Shown in pieces: positions 17,772-26,176 of a stretch of DNA of 64,000 nucleotides. A model generated the notes under the pieces. The model saw only the letters and a list, made by a program, of their open reading frames with translations, was not told the DNA's origin and ran no database searches. The position numbers and the translations under genes are program-made. Source of the stretch: Chitinophagales bacterium (GTDB taxonomy: Bacteria > Bacteroidota > Bacteroidia > Chitinophagales > JADIYW01); assembly GCA_019694955.1 (NCBI GenBank), contig JAIBAX010000015.1:1-64000 (forward strand). The letters are read 5' to 3'. Numbering within the stretch: position 1 is the first letter of the stretch; each line of letters opens with the position of its first letter.

Positions 17772-20384
17772 ATGAACCCAAATAATTTTACAACAAAAGC
17801 ACAGGAAGTATTAGGGCAGGCACAACAAATAGCCTTTGATGCACACCATCCATCACTGGATACCTTTCACTTATTAAAAGCAATTATAGAAGTAGATCAG
17901 GATGTTACGCCTTTTATTTTTAATAAATTAGGCATTTCTTTAGATACAATTTCTCAAGGGCTACAGGATATCTTTAAAAAGCAGCCTACTATACAAGGTG
18001 ACCAATTAAAATATCCTTCACAAGCAATGGCACAATCTCTATTAAAGGCGGGAAACCTCCTAAAAGAGTTTGGTGATGAGTATGTTTCAGTAGAACATCT
18101 ATTGGTTAGCCTTACCGGAAATCAAGATATTACAGCTAATTTTCTCAAAAACCTCGGTGTTACAGATGCCAAGTTAAAGACAATAATTATGGAACTCAGA
18201 AAAGGAGCAAAAGTTGACTCACAAAGTGCCGAATCTACCTTTAATTCTTTGGAACGCTATGCTAAGAACTTAAATCAATTAGCTACCTTAGGGAAATTGG
18301 ATCCTGTAATAGGCAGAGATGAGGAGATAAGACGTGTGCTGCATATCCTTACCAGAAGAACGAAGAACAATCCAATATTGGTAGGTGAACCCGGTGTGGG
18401 AAAAACGGCTATCGCAGAGGGGTTGGCACATCGTATTATTAGCGGTGATGTACCGGAAAACCTTCGCTCAAAGATTATATATTCGCTGGACATGGGCGCA
18501 CTGATTGCGGGTGCAAAGTATAAAGGTGAGTTCGAAGAAAGACTTAAAGCTGTTATAAAAGAAGTAATTTCGTCGGATGGTAAGATCATTCTCTTTATAG
18601 ACGAGATACATACTTTGGTAGGTGCAGGAGGTGGAGGCGAAGGCGCTATGGATGCCGCCAATATTTTAAAACCTGCATTAGCCAGAGGAGAACTGAGGGC
18701 AATCGGTGCAACTACGCTGAATGAATATCAAAAGTATTTTGAAAAGGACAAAGCATTAGAAAGAAGATTCCAGAAGATTATTGTCGATGAGCCTTCCATT
18801 GAAGATACTGTATCCATCCTGCGAGGATTGAAGGAAAGGTACGAGGCACACCACAAAGTGAAAATCAAAGATGAAGCCATCCTTTCTGCTGTTGAATTAT
18901 CCTCCAGATATATCGTCGATAGATTTTTACCGGATAAGGCCATCGATTTAATTGATGAAGCCGCTGCTAAATTGCGCCTAGAAATGGACTCCGTTCCTGA
19001 AGAGTTGGATGAAATTGAACGCAGACTTCGTCAATTGGAAATAGAACGCGAAGCTATCAAACGGGAGAATGATGAAGCGAAACTCAAAGATTTAGGTATT
19101 CAAATTGCAGAACTCGCAGAAAAAAGAGATGCCTTTCGTGCAAAATGGCAGGGAGAAAAAGGTGTGTTGGATAAGATACAAACCGTCAAACGTGATATTG
19201 AACAATATAAATTTCAGGCAGAAACCGCAGAAAGAGAAGGTGAGTATGGCAAAGTAGCAGAACTGCGATATGGTAAAATCCGCGAAGCAGAAGAACAACT
19301 TGCTAAGCTAGAAGCAGAACTCTTATCGCTGAAGGGCAAACAACGCCTGATGAAGGAAGAAGTTGAAGCCAATGATATTGCGGAAATTGTTGCTAAGTGG
19401 ACGGGCATCCCGGTATCTAAGATGTTACAGTCGGAGCGACAAAAATTATTGCACTTAGAAGATGAAATAGGTAAGCGTGTTATTGGGCAAGCTACTGCCA
19501 TCGAAGCTGTTTCGGACGCCATCCGCAGAAGCCGTGCCGGACTTTCTGATGAAAACAAACCCATTGGCTCTTTTCTTTTCCTTGGTACTACCGGTGTTGG
19601 TAAAACTGAGTTGGCAAAAGCCTTAGCCGAAATACTTTTCAACGATGAAAAGGCCATGATACGTATAGATATGTCTGAATACATGGAAAAACATGCCGTA
19701 TCTAAACTGATAGGTGCACCTCCGGGATATGTAGGATATGATGAAGGTGGACAGCTGACGGAAGCCGTTCGAAGACGACCTTATTCGGTTATCTTATTCG
19801 ACGAAATAGAAAAAGCACATCCCGACGTATACAATGTATTGCTACAAATGTTGGACGATGGACACCTCACAGATAGCAAAGGAAGGTTTGTGAACTTCAA
19901 AAATACCATCATCATCATGACGAGCAATATGGGCTCGAATATCATGCAAGAGGCTCTGGAAAACCTAAAAGATCAAAGCGAAATTTTTGCAGCACTCGAA
20001 ACGGCGAAAGTACAAGTCCTTGAAGCGCTTAAGAAAATGTTGAGACCTGAATTCTTCAACAGAATTGATGAGGTAATTACATTCGAACCGCTTCAAGAGA
20101 AGGAAATCAGACAGATTGTTTCGCTACAACTCAATAAGCTTAAGGCACAGATGAAGCAAAAGGACTTAGAACTTTTGTTTACCGAGGAAGCAATAGATTT
20201 ATTGGCAAGAGAGGGTTACGACCCGCAATTTGGAGCAAGACCCTTGAAAAGACTTATTACCAAAGAAGTTGTCAACGAACTCTCAAAAATGTTGCTGGCA
20301 GAAAAAGTGGAGAAAGATAGACCTATTGTCGCAGATAATATTGAAGGGAAGATTATCTTTAGGAATAAGATAGAAGGGGAGTAG
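17772..20384 (+). CDS. clpB: ClpB disaggregase (Hsp100)
   Basis: An 870-residue cytoplasmic AAA+ chaperone that extracts proteins from aggregates together with DnaK. The N-terminal substrate domain covers about 1-145. The first nucleotide-binding domain has Walker A GEPGVGKT at 205-212 and Walker B ILFIDEIHT with D277 and E278. A coiled-coil middle domain, rich in E, K and R and diagnostic of ClpB over ClpA/C, spans about 405-530. The second domain has Walker A GTTGVGKT at 605-612 and ILFDEIEKAHPDV. The C-terminal domain contains GYDPQFGARPLKR. Length and order match the family. It is preceded by the adhesin terminator and appears monocistronic. No CIRCE or HspR-type operator was recognised upstream. 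Confidence 0.97.
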   Translation: MNPNNFTTKAQEVLGQAQQIAFDAHHPSLDTFHLLKAIIEVDQDVTPFIFNKLGISLDTISQGLQDIFKKQPTIQGDQLKYPSQAMAQSLLKAGNLLKEFGDEYVSVEHLLVSLTGNQDITANFLKNLGVTDAKLKTIIMELRKGAKVDSQSAESTFNSLERYAKNLNQLATLGKLDPVIGRDEEIRRVLHILTRRTKNNPILVGEPGVGKTAIAEGLAHRIISGDVPENLRSKIIYSLDMGALIAGAKYKGEFEERLKAVIKEVISSDGKIILFIDEIHTLVGAGGGGEGAMDAANILKPALARGELRAIGATTLNEYQKYFEKDKALERRFQKIIVDEPSIEDTVSILRGLKERYEAHHKVKIKDEAILSAVELSSRYIVDRFLPDKAIDLIDEAAAKLRLEMDSVPEELDEIERRLRQLEIEREAIKRENDEAKLKDLGIQIAELAEKRDAFRAKWQGEKGVLDKIQTVKRDIEQYKFQAETAEREGEYGKVAELRYGKIREAEEQLAKLEAELLSLKGKQRLMKEEVEANDIAEIVAKWTGIPVSKMLQSERQKLLHLEDEIGKRVIGQATAIEAVSDAIRRSRAGLSDENKPIGSFLFLGTTGVGKTELAKALAEILFNDEKAMIRIDMSEYMEKHAVSKLIGAPPGYVGYDEGGQLTEAVRRRPYSVILFDEIEKAHPDVYNVLLQMLDDGHLTDSKGRFVNFKNTIIIMTSNMGSNIMQEALENLKDQSEIFAALETAKVQVLEALKKMLRPEFFNRIDEVITFEPLQEKEIRQIVSLQLNKLKAQMKQKDLELLFTEEAIDLLAREGYDPQFGARPLKRLITKEVVNELSKMLLAEKVEKDRPIVADNIEGKIIFRNKIEGE

Positions 20385-20437
20385 GCATCAACCATAAATA
20401 TTAGGTGTTTTGGTTCATAATAGGATGCTTCCAACGC

Positions 20438-20457
20438 CGTTCGTGGAGACACGAACG
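20438..20457. terminator. Short perfect hairpin between the convergent clpB and arcA genes
   Basis: CGTTCGTG (20438-20445) and CACGAACG (20450-20457) form an 8-bp stem with a GAGA loop. It sits between two convergent stop codons, but no T run follows on either strand, so termination is possible rather than shown. Confidence 0.4.
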
Positions 20458-20485
20458 ATCTGGATTGTTCTCGAATTCGCCTTAC

Positions 20486-21724
20486 TTACATCCGTGATAC
20501 CGGCATTGTCATACAATGTGGGCCGCCTCTGGCTCTAGAGAGTTCGGCAGAAGGTATGGTGATGAATGTGCATTCCATTTTTTCCATGGCAGCGGCATCA
20601 TCTTTAAATTCTTTGGTCAACCCACTGGCCGCCCATACTTCAAATCCTGCCTTTTCCAATGCCTCTGCCGTGTATTCATTGCGTTCATAGCCATATACTA
20701 CACCAGCTTTCAAGGCAACTAAATTGCTGCCGTCAGTCCATTGCTCGCGTTCTGCAAAAGGAAAAATACCGCCACCACAAGGAATCGTTTGAATATCCGG
20801 TATCAAGTGTTGCAAACATGTTTTGAGTGAATCAAAACGCTGATTGGCACCATTGCGTACATACTGTTCCACCACTACATCGAAATTAGGTTTAAAAACC
20901 AATGGTTCAAAACCGATGCATACATTCCTATCTACCATCGTAAAGATGGTGTCGAGGTGCATGCAATACCGCTTTGCAGGAATTTTTACAATAGTAAGGG
21001 TGTCGATAACATTTTTAGAAAATAATATTTCCCTTAATCGGTCGATGGCTTTATGGCTGGTTCTTTCGCTCAAGCCGACAAAGAGATGCCCTTTTTGCAA
21101 CATCATCACGTCTCCTCCTTCAATAGAAATGTCATTTTTAGGATCGAAATTTTCCCATTCAACAAAGTCAATAACCTTGCCAGTATGTGCCGTGGGTTCA
21201 AAGATGGGATGGTGGTTGAAAACAGCTTTTGCCAAAATATTCTCTCTGAAGCGTGCCTTTTTATTGGCTTTACATATTAAAAAGTGATCGTGGATAGCTA
21301 CGCCGATATCTCTGGTGAAAACCAGATTGGGAATGGGATGCATCAACGTCTCTTCAGTTTCTGGGTGCATGCCTGAAATCAGTGTGTCGGCCAAATCAAT
21401 ATGGTTCAATCCTTCCAATATCCGCATCACCTCCGGTTTGGCATTCTCCAATTTTTCAATATTGAAGAGCAATTGATCTTTAACACCATCTATGGTAATG
21501 ACATGTTCCAGCAAGTCGTTGAATTCCAATACCCCTTCATCTCCTAAAAAAGTACGCAAATTATTCGTAAATACTTTGTGCTCTTTGACCATTTTTGGTA
21601 AATATACGATGTCATCATACAGCAATTCTTCTGCAATATCAGGTGTTACCTGTTCAATTCCATAATCAGGTTGATGAATAACAACCTGTCGGAGCGTATC
21701 TGTTTCGCTATATACCTGTACCAT
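20486..21724 (-). CDS. arcA: Arginine deiminase
   Basis: Hydrolyses arginine to citrulline and ammonia. The 412-residue protein has the guanidine-modifying pentein fold: FTRD at 136-139, IEGGD at 201-205, the catalytic histidine H256 and D258 in CMHLDT, and the nucleophilic cysteine C404 in RGGPHCMTMP near the C-terminus. Length and motifs are those of bacterial ArcA. It is the second gene of an operon with the CtlX-like hydrolase, nine bases after that gene. No ornithine carbamoyltransferase, carbamate kinase or arginine/ornithine antiporter gene lies nearby, so a complete ATP-generating arginine deiminase pathway is not encoded here; nitrogen acquisition or citrulline supply is an alternative role. 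Confidence 0.92.
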   Translation of the reverse strand: MVQVYSETDTLRQVVIHQPDYGIEQVTPDIAEELLYDDIVYLPKMVKEHKVFTNNLRTFLGDEGVLEFNDLLEHVITIDGVKDQLLFNIEKLENAKPEVMRILEGLNHIDLADTLISGMHPETEETLMHPIPNLVFTRDIGVAIHDHFLICKANKKARFRENILAKAVFNHHPIFEPTAHTGKVIDFVEWENFDPKNDISIEGGDVMMLQKGHLFVGLSERTSHKAIDRLREILFSKNVIDTLTIVKIPAKRYCMHLDTIFTMVDRNVCIGFEPLVFKPNFDVVVEQYVRNGANQRFDSLKTCLQHLIPDIQTIPCGGGIFPFAEREQWTDGSNLVALKAGVVYGYERNEYTAEALEKAGFEVWAASGLTKEFKDDAAAMEKMECTFITIPSAELSRARGGPHCMTMPVSRM

Positions 21725-21733
21725 AATAATTTT

Positions 21734-22651
21734 TTAGAAATGCATCATCTTCATACAAAAGACAGAGCCGCCGGATTTCATAAATTCTCCTGTTTCAACT
21801 TCATATACTTCATAACCGTTATCGCGAAGGATTTTATTGGTGCTTTCACTACCACGCTGGATGATGGCAACTTTTTTGCCGGATTTAAGTCGCAACCCTG
21901 TAGCATTCAAGCAAAATGTGTTTACAGCTTCTGTTCTATCAATAGGAATGACATTTTTGAATATTTTTTTAATTGCGGAGAGGCTTTCTTCGTCGAAGGC
22001 TTCTTCGCACAGCATTACCGTATCTTCAGATAATGGTACAAAACATGTATCAAGGTGATAGAAATACTCACTCACCAGTTTTAGCGGAATAACCGTTGCA
22101 CCTAAATAACCGGCAGCTTCTTTTATTCCTTCTAAGCCCGTTCTATGTCCATAACCCGCCCAAAAAAGATTTTTTCCCGGGTGAATGATGAAATCGCCGT
22201 TCCCTTCTAGTAAATCTGTTGTATTAAGCTTGTATATTTTATAACCTAAATAGGTATAGAATTCTTCAAAGGCAGGTACTTCTTTTTGTCGGCTTGGATA
22301 ACGCATGTTGCTAAGCACTACCACCTTCTCGCCATCTTTAGTCCATGGTAGTGACTGGTTAGCACAAAATACCATGTCTTCACAACCTGTAACACCTTCT
22401 AATTCGGAGAGGCTTTCTAATTCGTCCTCATCTACCCATTTTAGATATAAGTCGTACAGTGCTTGCCATTGCTCCATTACCTTCTGATGGTTGACATGAC
22501 CTTCTTTTCCTTCCATGTATGGGTTTTTTACATCAATAATGGCAAAAAAAGCGGGATTTACCACCAAAACTCCTAAAGGTTCAGGATGGTGGGGAATGTC
22601 TTCGAGTTTGAAATGGATGTCTTTAGGCAGATAAACACCGGGTGTATGCAT
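21734..22651 (-). CDS. Amidinotransferase-fold hydrolase (CtlX/DDAH-like)
   Basis: A 305-residue guanidine-modifying enzyme related to dimethylarginine dimethylaminohydrolases and the CtlX group. Visible features are VVNPAFFAI near the N-terminus, NMRYPSRQKE, the glycine-rich FWAGYGHRTGLEG substrate segment, YFYHLDTCFVPL with the catalytic histidine and acidic residue, and the nucleophilic cysteine C299 in GGSVFCMKM. It is homologous in fold to ArcA but not a duplicate. It starts an operon with arcA, with a candidate promoter about 19 bases upstream. Likely substrates are arginine, N-methylarginines, citrulline or ornithine derivatives; which one cannot be decided. Confidence 0.8.
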   Translation of the reverse strand: MHTPGVYLPKDIHFKLEDIPHHPEPLGVLVVNPAFFAIIDVKNPYMEGKEGHVNHQKVMEQWQALYDLYLKWVDEDELESLSELEGVTGCEDMVFCANQSLPWTKDGEKVVVLSNMRYPSRQKEVPAFEEFYTYLGYKIYKLNTTDLLEGNGDFIIHPGKNLFWAGYGHRTGLEGIKEAAGYLGATVIPLKLVSEYFYHLDTCFVPLSEDTVMLCEEAFDEESLSAIKKIFKNVIPIDRTEAVNTFCLNATGLRLKSGKKVAIIQRGSESTNKILRDNGYEVYEVETGEFMKSGGSVFCMKMMHF

Positions 22652-22669
22652 ATGCTGTTAATTTTGATA

Positions 22670-22677
22670 CAAAGGTA
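22670..22677 (-). promoter_or_regulatory. Candidate -7 box (TACCTTTG on minus) of the CtlX-like/arcA operon
   Basis: Exact TAnnTTTG on the minus strand, 18 bases before the ATG at 22651. A TTG at 22700-22702 overlaps the first CAACCTCGAGGGTTG palindrome and could act as the -33 element, although the spacing of about 22 bases is slightly long. Confidence 0.45.
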
Positions 22678-22699
22678 TAATTCTTTTGTGAATAAGCAG

Positions 22700-22864
22700 T
22701 CAACCTCGAGGGTTGATTTTGCTTCTTTCATAAACTTCAACCTCGAGGGTTGATTTTTTTTATAAAAAATGTCTTAAAATCCTACTTATTAGCGTATATT
22801 TTGCATTTCGGAATGTATTCATTTTTTTTATGATGGTTTTTAAGCAGTCAACCTCGAGGGTTGA
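22700..22864. repeat. Three direct copies of the CTCGAG palindrome repeat
   Basis: TCAACCTCGAGGGTTGA occurs three times in the same orientation, at 22700-22716, 22737-22753 and 22848-22864, each followed by TTTT. The stem is CAACC/GGTTG around TCGAG. These fill the 250 bases between the CtlX-like gene and the xylanase start. Further copies are at 27.8 and 52.7-52.8 kb. Confidence 0.9.
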
Positions 22865-22944
22865 TTTTGCATTTACAAAAAAAGACCTTAAAATTGTATT
22901 TATGAGCGCATTTTTTACATTTCGGAATCTATTCATTTTCTTTT
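22737..22944. repeat. Imperfect tandem duplication of the xylanase 5' end
   Basis: 22737-22829 aligns with 22848-22944 over about 93 bases with small indels. Both contain the palindrome, an AAAAAA stretch, CTTAAAAT, a position equivalent to the xylanase ATG (ATT in the upstream copy, ATG at 22902 in the functional one), CATTTCGGAAT and TATTCATTTT. The upstream copy is therefore a decayed duplicate of the leader and first codons. Confidence 0.75.
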
Positions 22945-24083
22945 GCACCGTGGTAGTGGCACTTTCCTGTAAGAAAGAAACGGTCGTTCCATCAGAAACC
23001 TTGCAGTCGGTAGCAACCTTTCCCATCGGCAATAACTATAGAAATAATGGAAGGGATTTTTATAACTGGACTTTCCCAAACGGCATGACCTTATTTGGAA
23101 AATCAGGATATCCGGATAGGAATCAATATTTACCAGAAATACGTCGACAAATACTGACGGTGGAATTTTCCAGCATTACGCCGGAAACATGTTTGAAAAT
23201 GCATGTGGTCTCCAAAGGATCGGATCAGTATGATTTTTCGGAAGCAGATAAGATGGTTGATTATGCAAAACAAACAGGCAAACGCATTCACGGACATGTG
23301 TTGATTTGGCCTTCGTCTGTGCCTGACTGGATAAGACATGTTAACTGGACGGAACAGCAGTATGAAGACTGGCTAAAAACGTATATCCATACAGTTGTGG
23401 GAAGGTATAAGGACGATATTGCGAGTTGGGATGTTATAAATGAGCCATTTACGTCATTTTTCGGCAGTGGGTTTAAGCAAAAAGAAGATAATTTTTGGTT
23501 ATACCATATTGGTGATGATTATATAGAAAAGGCATTTAGATGGGCAGAAGAAGCAGATCCGGATGCACTTTTATTTATAAATGAAGTCGGTATGGAATCT
23601 GATGATGCAAGGCAACGGAGGAAGAATTTTTTGGTTCTGGCGGATTCTTTGAGCGGAAAAGGCGTAAAAGTGGATGGAATAGGCTATCAGTTTCATCTTA
23701 TAAATCCAAATATAGATGAGGCATTGATGAAGACATTGATTGATGAAGTAGTGGAGAAGAACTATCTTTTTCATATTTCAGAATTTGATGTTCAGATGAA
23801 TTTTCCTGTCGGCGATAAAAAGGAGATGACTTACTTCGACTATCAGCAACAAAGGAAAGCGTATAATGTAATTGCTTACAGTTATCAGAAGTATGTTCCA
23901 GAAAACCTCCGTCATGGTATTACGATGTGGGGAATCAGTGATGTGAACGCTTTTTGTAATATATACTTGAATTTGCGTGTTGTTCAGCCAAGCGAGGACT
24001 TTCCGCATTTATGGGATAAGAATTTTGAAAAGAAGGATGCGTATTATGGTTTTTTAAATGGGTTGAAAGGGGTTTTGGAATAA
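22902..24083 (+). CDS. GH10 endo-1,4-beta-xylanase, lipoprotein
   Basis: A secreted glycoside hydrolase family 10 enzyme of 393 residues. The lipobox cysteine is C23 in VVVALSCKKE, placing it on a membrane, probably the cell surface. GH10 landmarks: ITPETCLKMH, GKRIHGHVLIW, the acid/base glutamate E181 in WDVINEP, and the nucleophile E294 in HISEFDVQ. The W of TMWGISD also fits. The frame is open from 22830, but those extra residues would translate the palindromic repeat, so ATG 22902 is chosen. No other polysaccharide-utilisation genes (SusCD, other GHs) adjoin it, which is unusual for a xylanase. Action on another beta-glycan is possible. Confidence 0.88.
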   Translation: MSAFFTFRNLFIFFCTVVVALSCKKETVVPSETLQSVATFPIGNNYRNNGRDFYNWTFPNGMTLFGKSGYPDRNQYLPEIRRQILTVEFSSITPETCLKMHVVSKGSDQYDFSEADKMVDYAKQTGKRIHGHVLIWPSSVPDWIRHVNWTEQQYEDWLKTYIHTVVGRYKDDIASWDVINEPFTSFFGSGFKQKEDNFWLYHIGDDYIEKAFRWAEEADPDALLFINEVGMESDDARQRRKNFLVLADSLSGKGVKVDGIGYQFHLINPNIDEALMKTLIDEVVEKNYLFHISEFDVQMNFPVGDKKEMTYFDYQQQRKAYNVIAYSYQKYVPENLRHGITMWGISDVNAFCNIYLNLRVVQPSEDFPHLWDKNFEKKDAYYGFLNGLKGVLE

Positions 24084-24211
24084 GTTAGTCTAAAAAAAAA
24101 TCTCTAAAATTACTCTTCTTCTACACAAATTAATGGTTTTATATTAATTTTCTTCAAAAGAAAACCTTTATTCGTTAGAAATGCCCTAACATCACTTTCC
24201 ACTATCCAATG

Positions 24212-24219
24212 TAATTTTG
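24212..24219 (+). promoter_or_regulatory. -7 box (TAATTTTG) of the LpxH-like/glycosyltransferase operon
   Basis: Exact TAnnTTTG ending five bases before the ATG at 24225, implying a leaderless or near-leaderless transcript. The preceding 128 bases after the xylanase stop hold only AT-rich DNA, with a weak 7-bp hairpin at 24148-24164. Confidence 0.45.
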
Positions 24220-24224
24220 TTGAC

Positions 24225-25016
24225 ATGAATAAACGTAATGTAGAAATTGTTGTAATTTCAGATGTCCATCTTGGAACTTATGGCTGTCATGCAAAAGAAC
24301 TTGTGAATTACTTGAAATCCGTTCATCCTAAGAAACTAATTTTAAATGGCGATATAGTGGATGCCTGGGCTTTCAATAAGAATTATTTCCCTCAAGAGCA
24401 TATGGAAGTTATTGGACAGATAATTAATATGACTACCAAAGGAGTGGAGGTGTATTACCTTACGGGGAATCATGATGATATTTTAAGGAAATTTTCAGAT
24501 TTTAAATTGGCTAATTTTTATCTTTCAGATAAGATTGTATTGAAGCTAGATAAGAAAAAGGCGTGGTTTTTTCACGGAGATATTTTTGATTTTTCTATGA
24601 AACATACTACCAAATTAGCGAAAATAGGTGGTATAGCTTATGATTATTTAATATTAGGGAATCGTTTAATAAATAGATTTCTTAAAAAAATAGGCAAAGA
24701 GCCCTATTCTTTTGCTCATAGAATTAAGAAAAGTGTAAAAACTGCCATTAAATATATAGAGGATTTTGAAATGACGGCTGCCAAGCTAGCCATAGCAAAT
24801 AAATATGATTATGTAGTTTGTGGACATATACATCAACCGGAAAAACGTAGAATCGAAACCGAGGATGGTACAGTTATGTATTTAAATTCCGGGGATTGGG
24901 TAGAGAATTTATCGGCATTAGAATATTATGATAATGATTGGCATATTTTTTATTATGACCACTTGAAAAATGTAGATATGCTTTCAGTAATTAAGATAAA
25001 AGAAATGGTCGTTTGA
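24225..25016 (+). CDS. LpxH-like metallophosphoesterase (UDP-2,3-diacylglucosamine hydrolase family)
   Basis: A 263-residue calcineurin-type phosphoesterase. Metal ligands are visible as D13 and H15 in SDVHLG, D43 in LNGDIVD, N82-H83-D84 in GNHDD, H117 in FFHGD and H201/H203 in GHIHQP. This arrangement is that of LpxH and related enzymes, which cleave the pyrophosphate of UDP-2,3-diacylglucosamine in lipid A synthesis. Paralogues without lipid A function are common in Bacteroidota. Its pairing with a glycosyltransferase 31 bases downstream, rather than with lpx genes, suggests a role in some other glycolipid, so I do not name it lpxH. Confidence 0.75.
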   Translation: MNKRNVEIVVISDVHLGTYGCHAKELVNYLKSVHPKKLILNGDIVDAWAFNKNYFPQEHMEVIGQIINMTTKGVEVYYLTGNHDDILRKFSDFKLANFYLSDKIVLKLDKKKAWFFHGDIFDFSMKHTTKLAKIGGIAYDYLILGNRLINRFLKKIGKEPYSFAHRIKKSVKTAIKYIEDFEMTAAKLAIANKYDYVVCGHIHQPEKRRIETEDGTVMYLNSGDWVENLSALEYYDNDWHIFYYDHLKNVDMLSVIKIKEMVV

Positions 25017-25047
25017 TAGAGTTATAATTAATGCTAAAGTATTTATT

Positions 25048-26043
25048 TTGAGGATATTATATGCATTTCAAGGAACAGGAAATGGGCATTTGATGCGGGC
25101 TACCGAGATTATTCCTAAGCTTAAAAAATTATCCCATGTTGATGTGCTGATAAGTGGCACACAATCTCAAATAAAATTACCCTTCGACGTCAAATATTGT
25201 TATAAGGGAATGAGTTTTGTGTCTGGAAAAAATGGCGATATTGATTATTTGAAAACCTTTTCTTTATTAGATTCTAAAAGCTTTATTAAGTCTATCATCC
25301 AGTTGCCAGTAGAGAATTATAATCTAGTAATTAATGATTTTGAACCAGTAAGTGCGTGGTCTGCAAAGCAGAAAGGCATTCCGTCGCTCTCATTAAGTCA
25401 TCAATGTGCTATCTTAAAACCCAATGTTCCTCGACCGTCTTTAACGGATCCAATAGCCTATACCTTTTTAAAGCTATATGCACCAACAAATGAAGATTAT
25501 GGTTTTCACTTTAAAGCATATAACAATAAAATATTTTCACCAATTATCCGAAAAGAAATTAGAAATACGGATATAAGCAATAAAGGACATATTACAGTTT
25601 ATTTACCAGCTTATGATGACGATAAATTGGAAAAGAAATTTAGTAAACTTGGAGATGTTGAGTGGCATGTTTTTTCAAAGTTTTGTAAGAAAAAAGAGAA
25701 AAGGAAAAACATTACTTTTTTTCCCGTTGAGAATCATAAGTTTGTTGAAAGTATGGCTTCGTCCAACGGTATTATAAGTGGTGCCGGATTTGAAACACCC
25801 TCAGAAGCACTGTATCTGGGTAAAAAATTGTTGGTAATACCCATGAAGGGTCAATTTGAACAGGTTTGTAATGCTTATGCATTAGAAAAAATGGGAGTGG
25901 TTGTAGTAAAAAACCTTAAAGAAAAGCGTCTGCCGATAGTAAAGTCATGGTTAGAAGAAAGTACGGCAATAAAAATCCCTTACCAAGACGATACGACAGA
26001 GATATTACAAAATATTTTAGATGAAAACACTCCAGTTGCTTAA
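25048..26043 (+). CDS. Glycosyltransferase, MurG/UDP-glycosyltransferase-like (GT-B fold), TTG start
   Basis: A 331-residue cytoplasmic GT-B enzyme. The N-terminal donor loop GTGNGH is at residues 9-14, and the C-terminal nucleotide-sugar site includes ISGAGFETPSEALYLGKKL and PMKGQFEQVCNAYALE. The start is TTG at 25048: an ATG at 25031 is out of frame with an early stop, and the next in-frame ATG (residue 16) would remove the GTGNGH loop. It forms an operon with the LpxH-like gene, and the pair may build a membrane glycolipid. The 3' end runs directly into MITE-like copy B. Confidence 0.75.
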   Translation: MRILYAFQGTGNGHLMRATEIIPKLKKLSHVDVLISGTQSQIKLPFDVKYCYKGMSFVSGKNGDIDYLKTFSLLDSKSFIKSIIQLPVENYNLVINDFEPVSAWSAKQKGIPSLSLSHQCAILKPNVPRPSLTDPIAYTFLKLYAPTNEDYGFHFKAYNNKIFSPIIRKEIRNTDISNKGHITVYLPAYDDDKLEKKFSKLGDVEWHVFSKFCKKKEKRKNITFFPVENHKFVESMASSNGIISGAGFETPSEALYLGKKLLVIPMKGQFEQVCNAYALEKMGVVVVKNLKEKRLPIVKSWLEESTAIKIPYQDDTTEILQNILDENTPVA

Positions 26044-26050
26044 ACCCAGC

Positions 26051-26168
26051 ATCAGCATTAGACTTTGTAGCAAAAGGAAATTATACAAAATAGCTATGAG
26101 GTTTGGAAGAGTACATAAATAAATAGATATAAAGTAGGATTTTCTTAAAGTAAAATTTTAATGCTGAT
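26051..26168. repeat. MITE-like dispersed repeat, copy B (118 bp) with perfect 10-bp terminal inverted repeats
   Basis: The ends are ATCAGCATTA (26051-26060) and TAATGCTGAT (26159-26168), exact inverted copies. The interior (GACTTTGTAGCAAAAGG, AATTATACAAAATAGC, TAAATAAATAGATAT, GATTTTCTTAAAGTAAAATTT) aligns with 8155-8316. It occupies almost the whole gap between two convergent genes and has no ORF. Confidence 0.65.
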
Positions 26169-26176
26169 TCTCGGCG

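Noticed and set aside
22700-22864. Three evenly oriented palindromes considered as a CRISPR array
   Set aside because: Repeat spacing is 37 and 111 bases, the intervening DNA is partly duplicated rather than unique, and no cas genes are present.
22760-23032. Minus-strand ORF of 90 codons over the palindromes and xylanase start
   Set aside because: It is the antisense shadow of the duplicated xylanase leader; its internal repeat only reflects the DNA duplication.
24225-25016. Naming the phosphoesterase lpxH
   Set aside because: The metal motifs fit, but the gene sits with a glycosyltransferase rather than lpx genes, and several paralogues of this family usually exist per genome.
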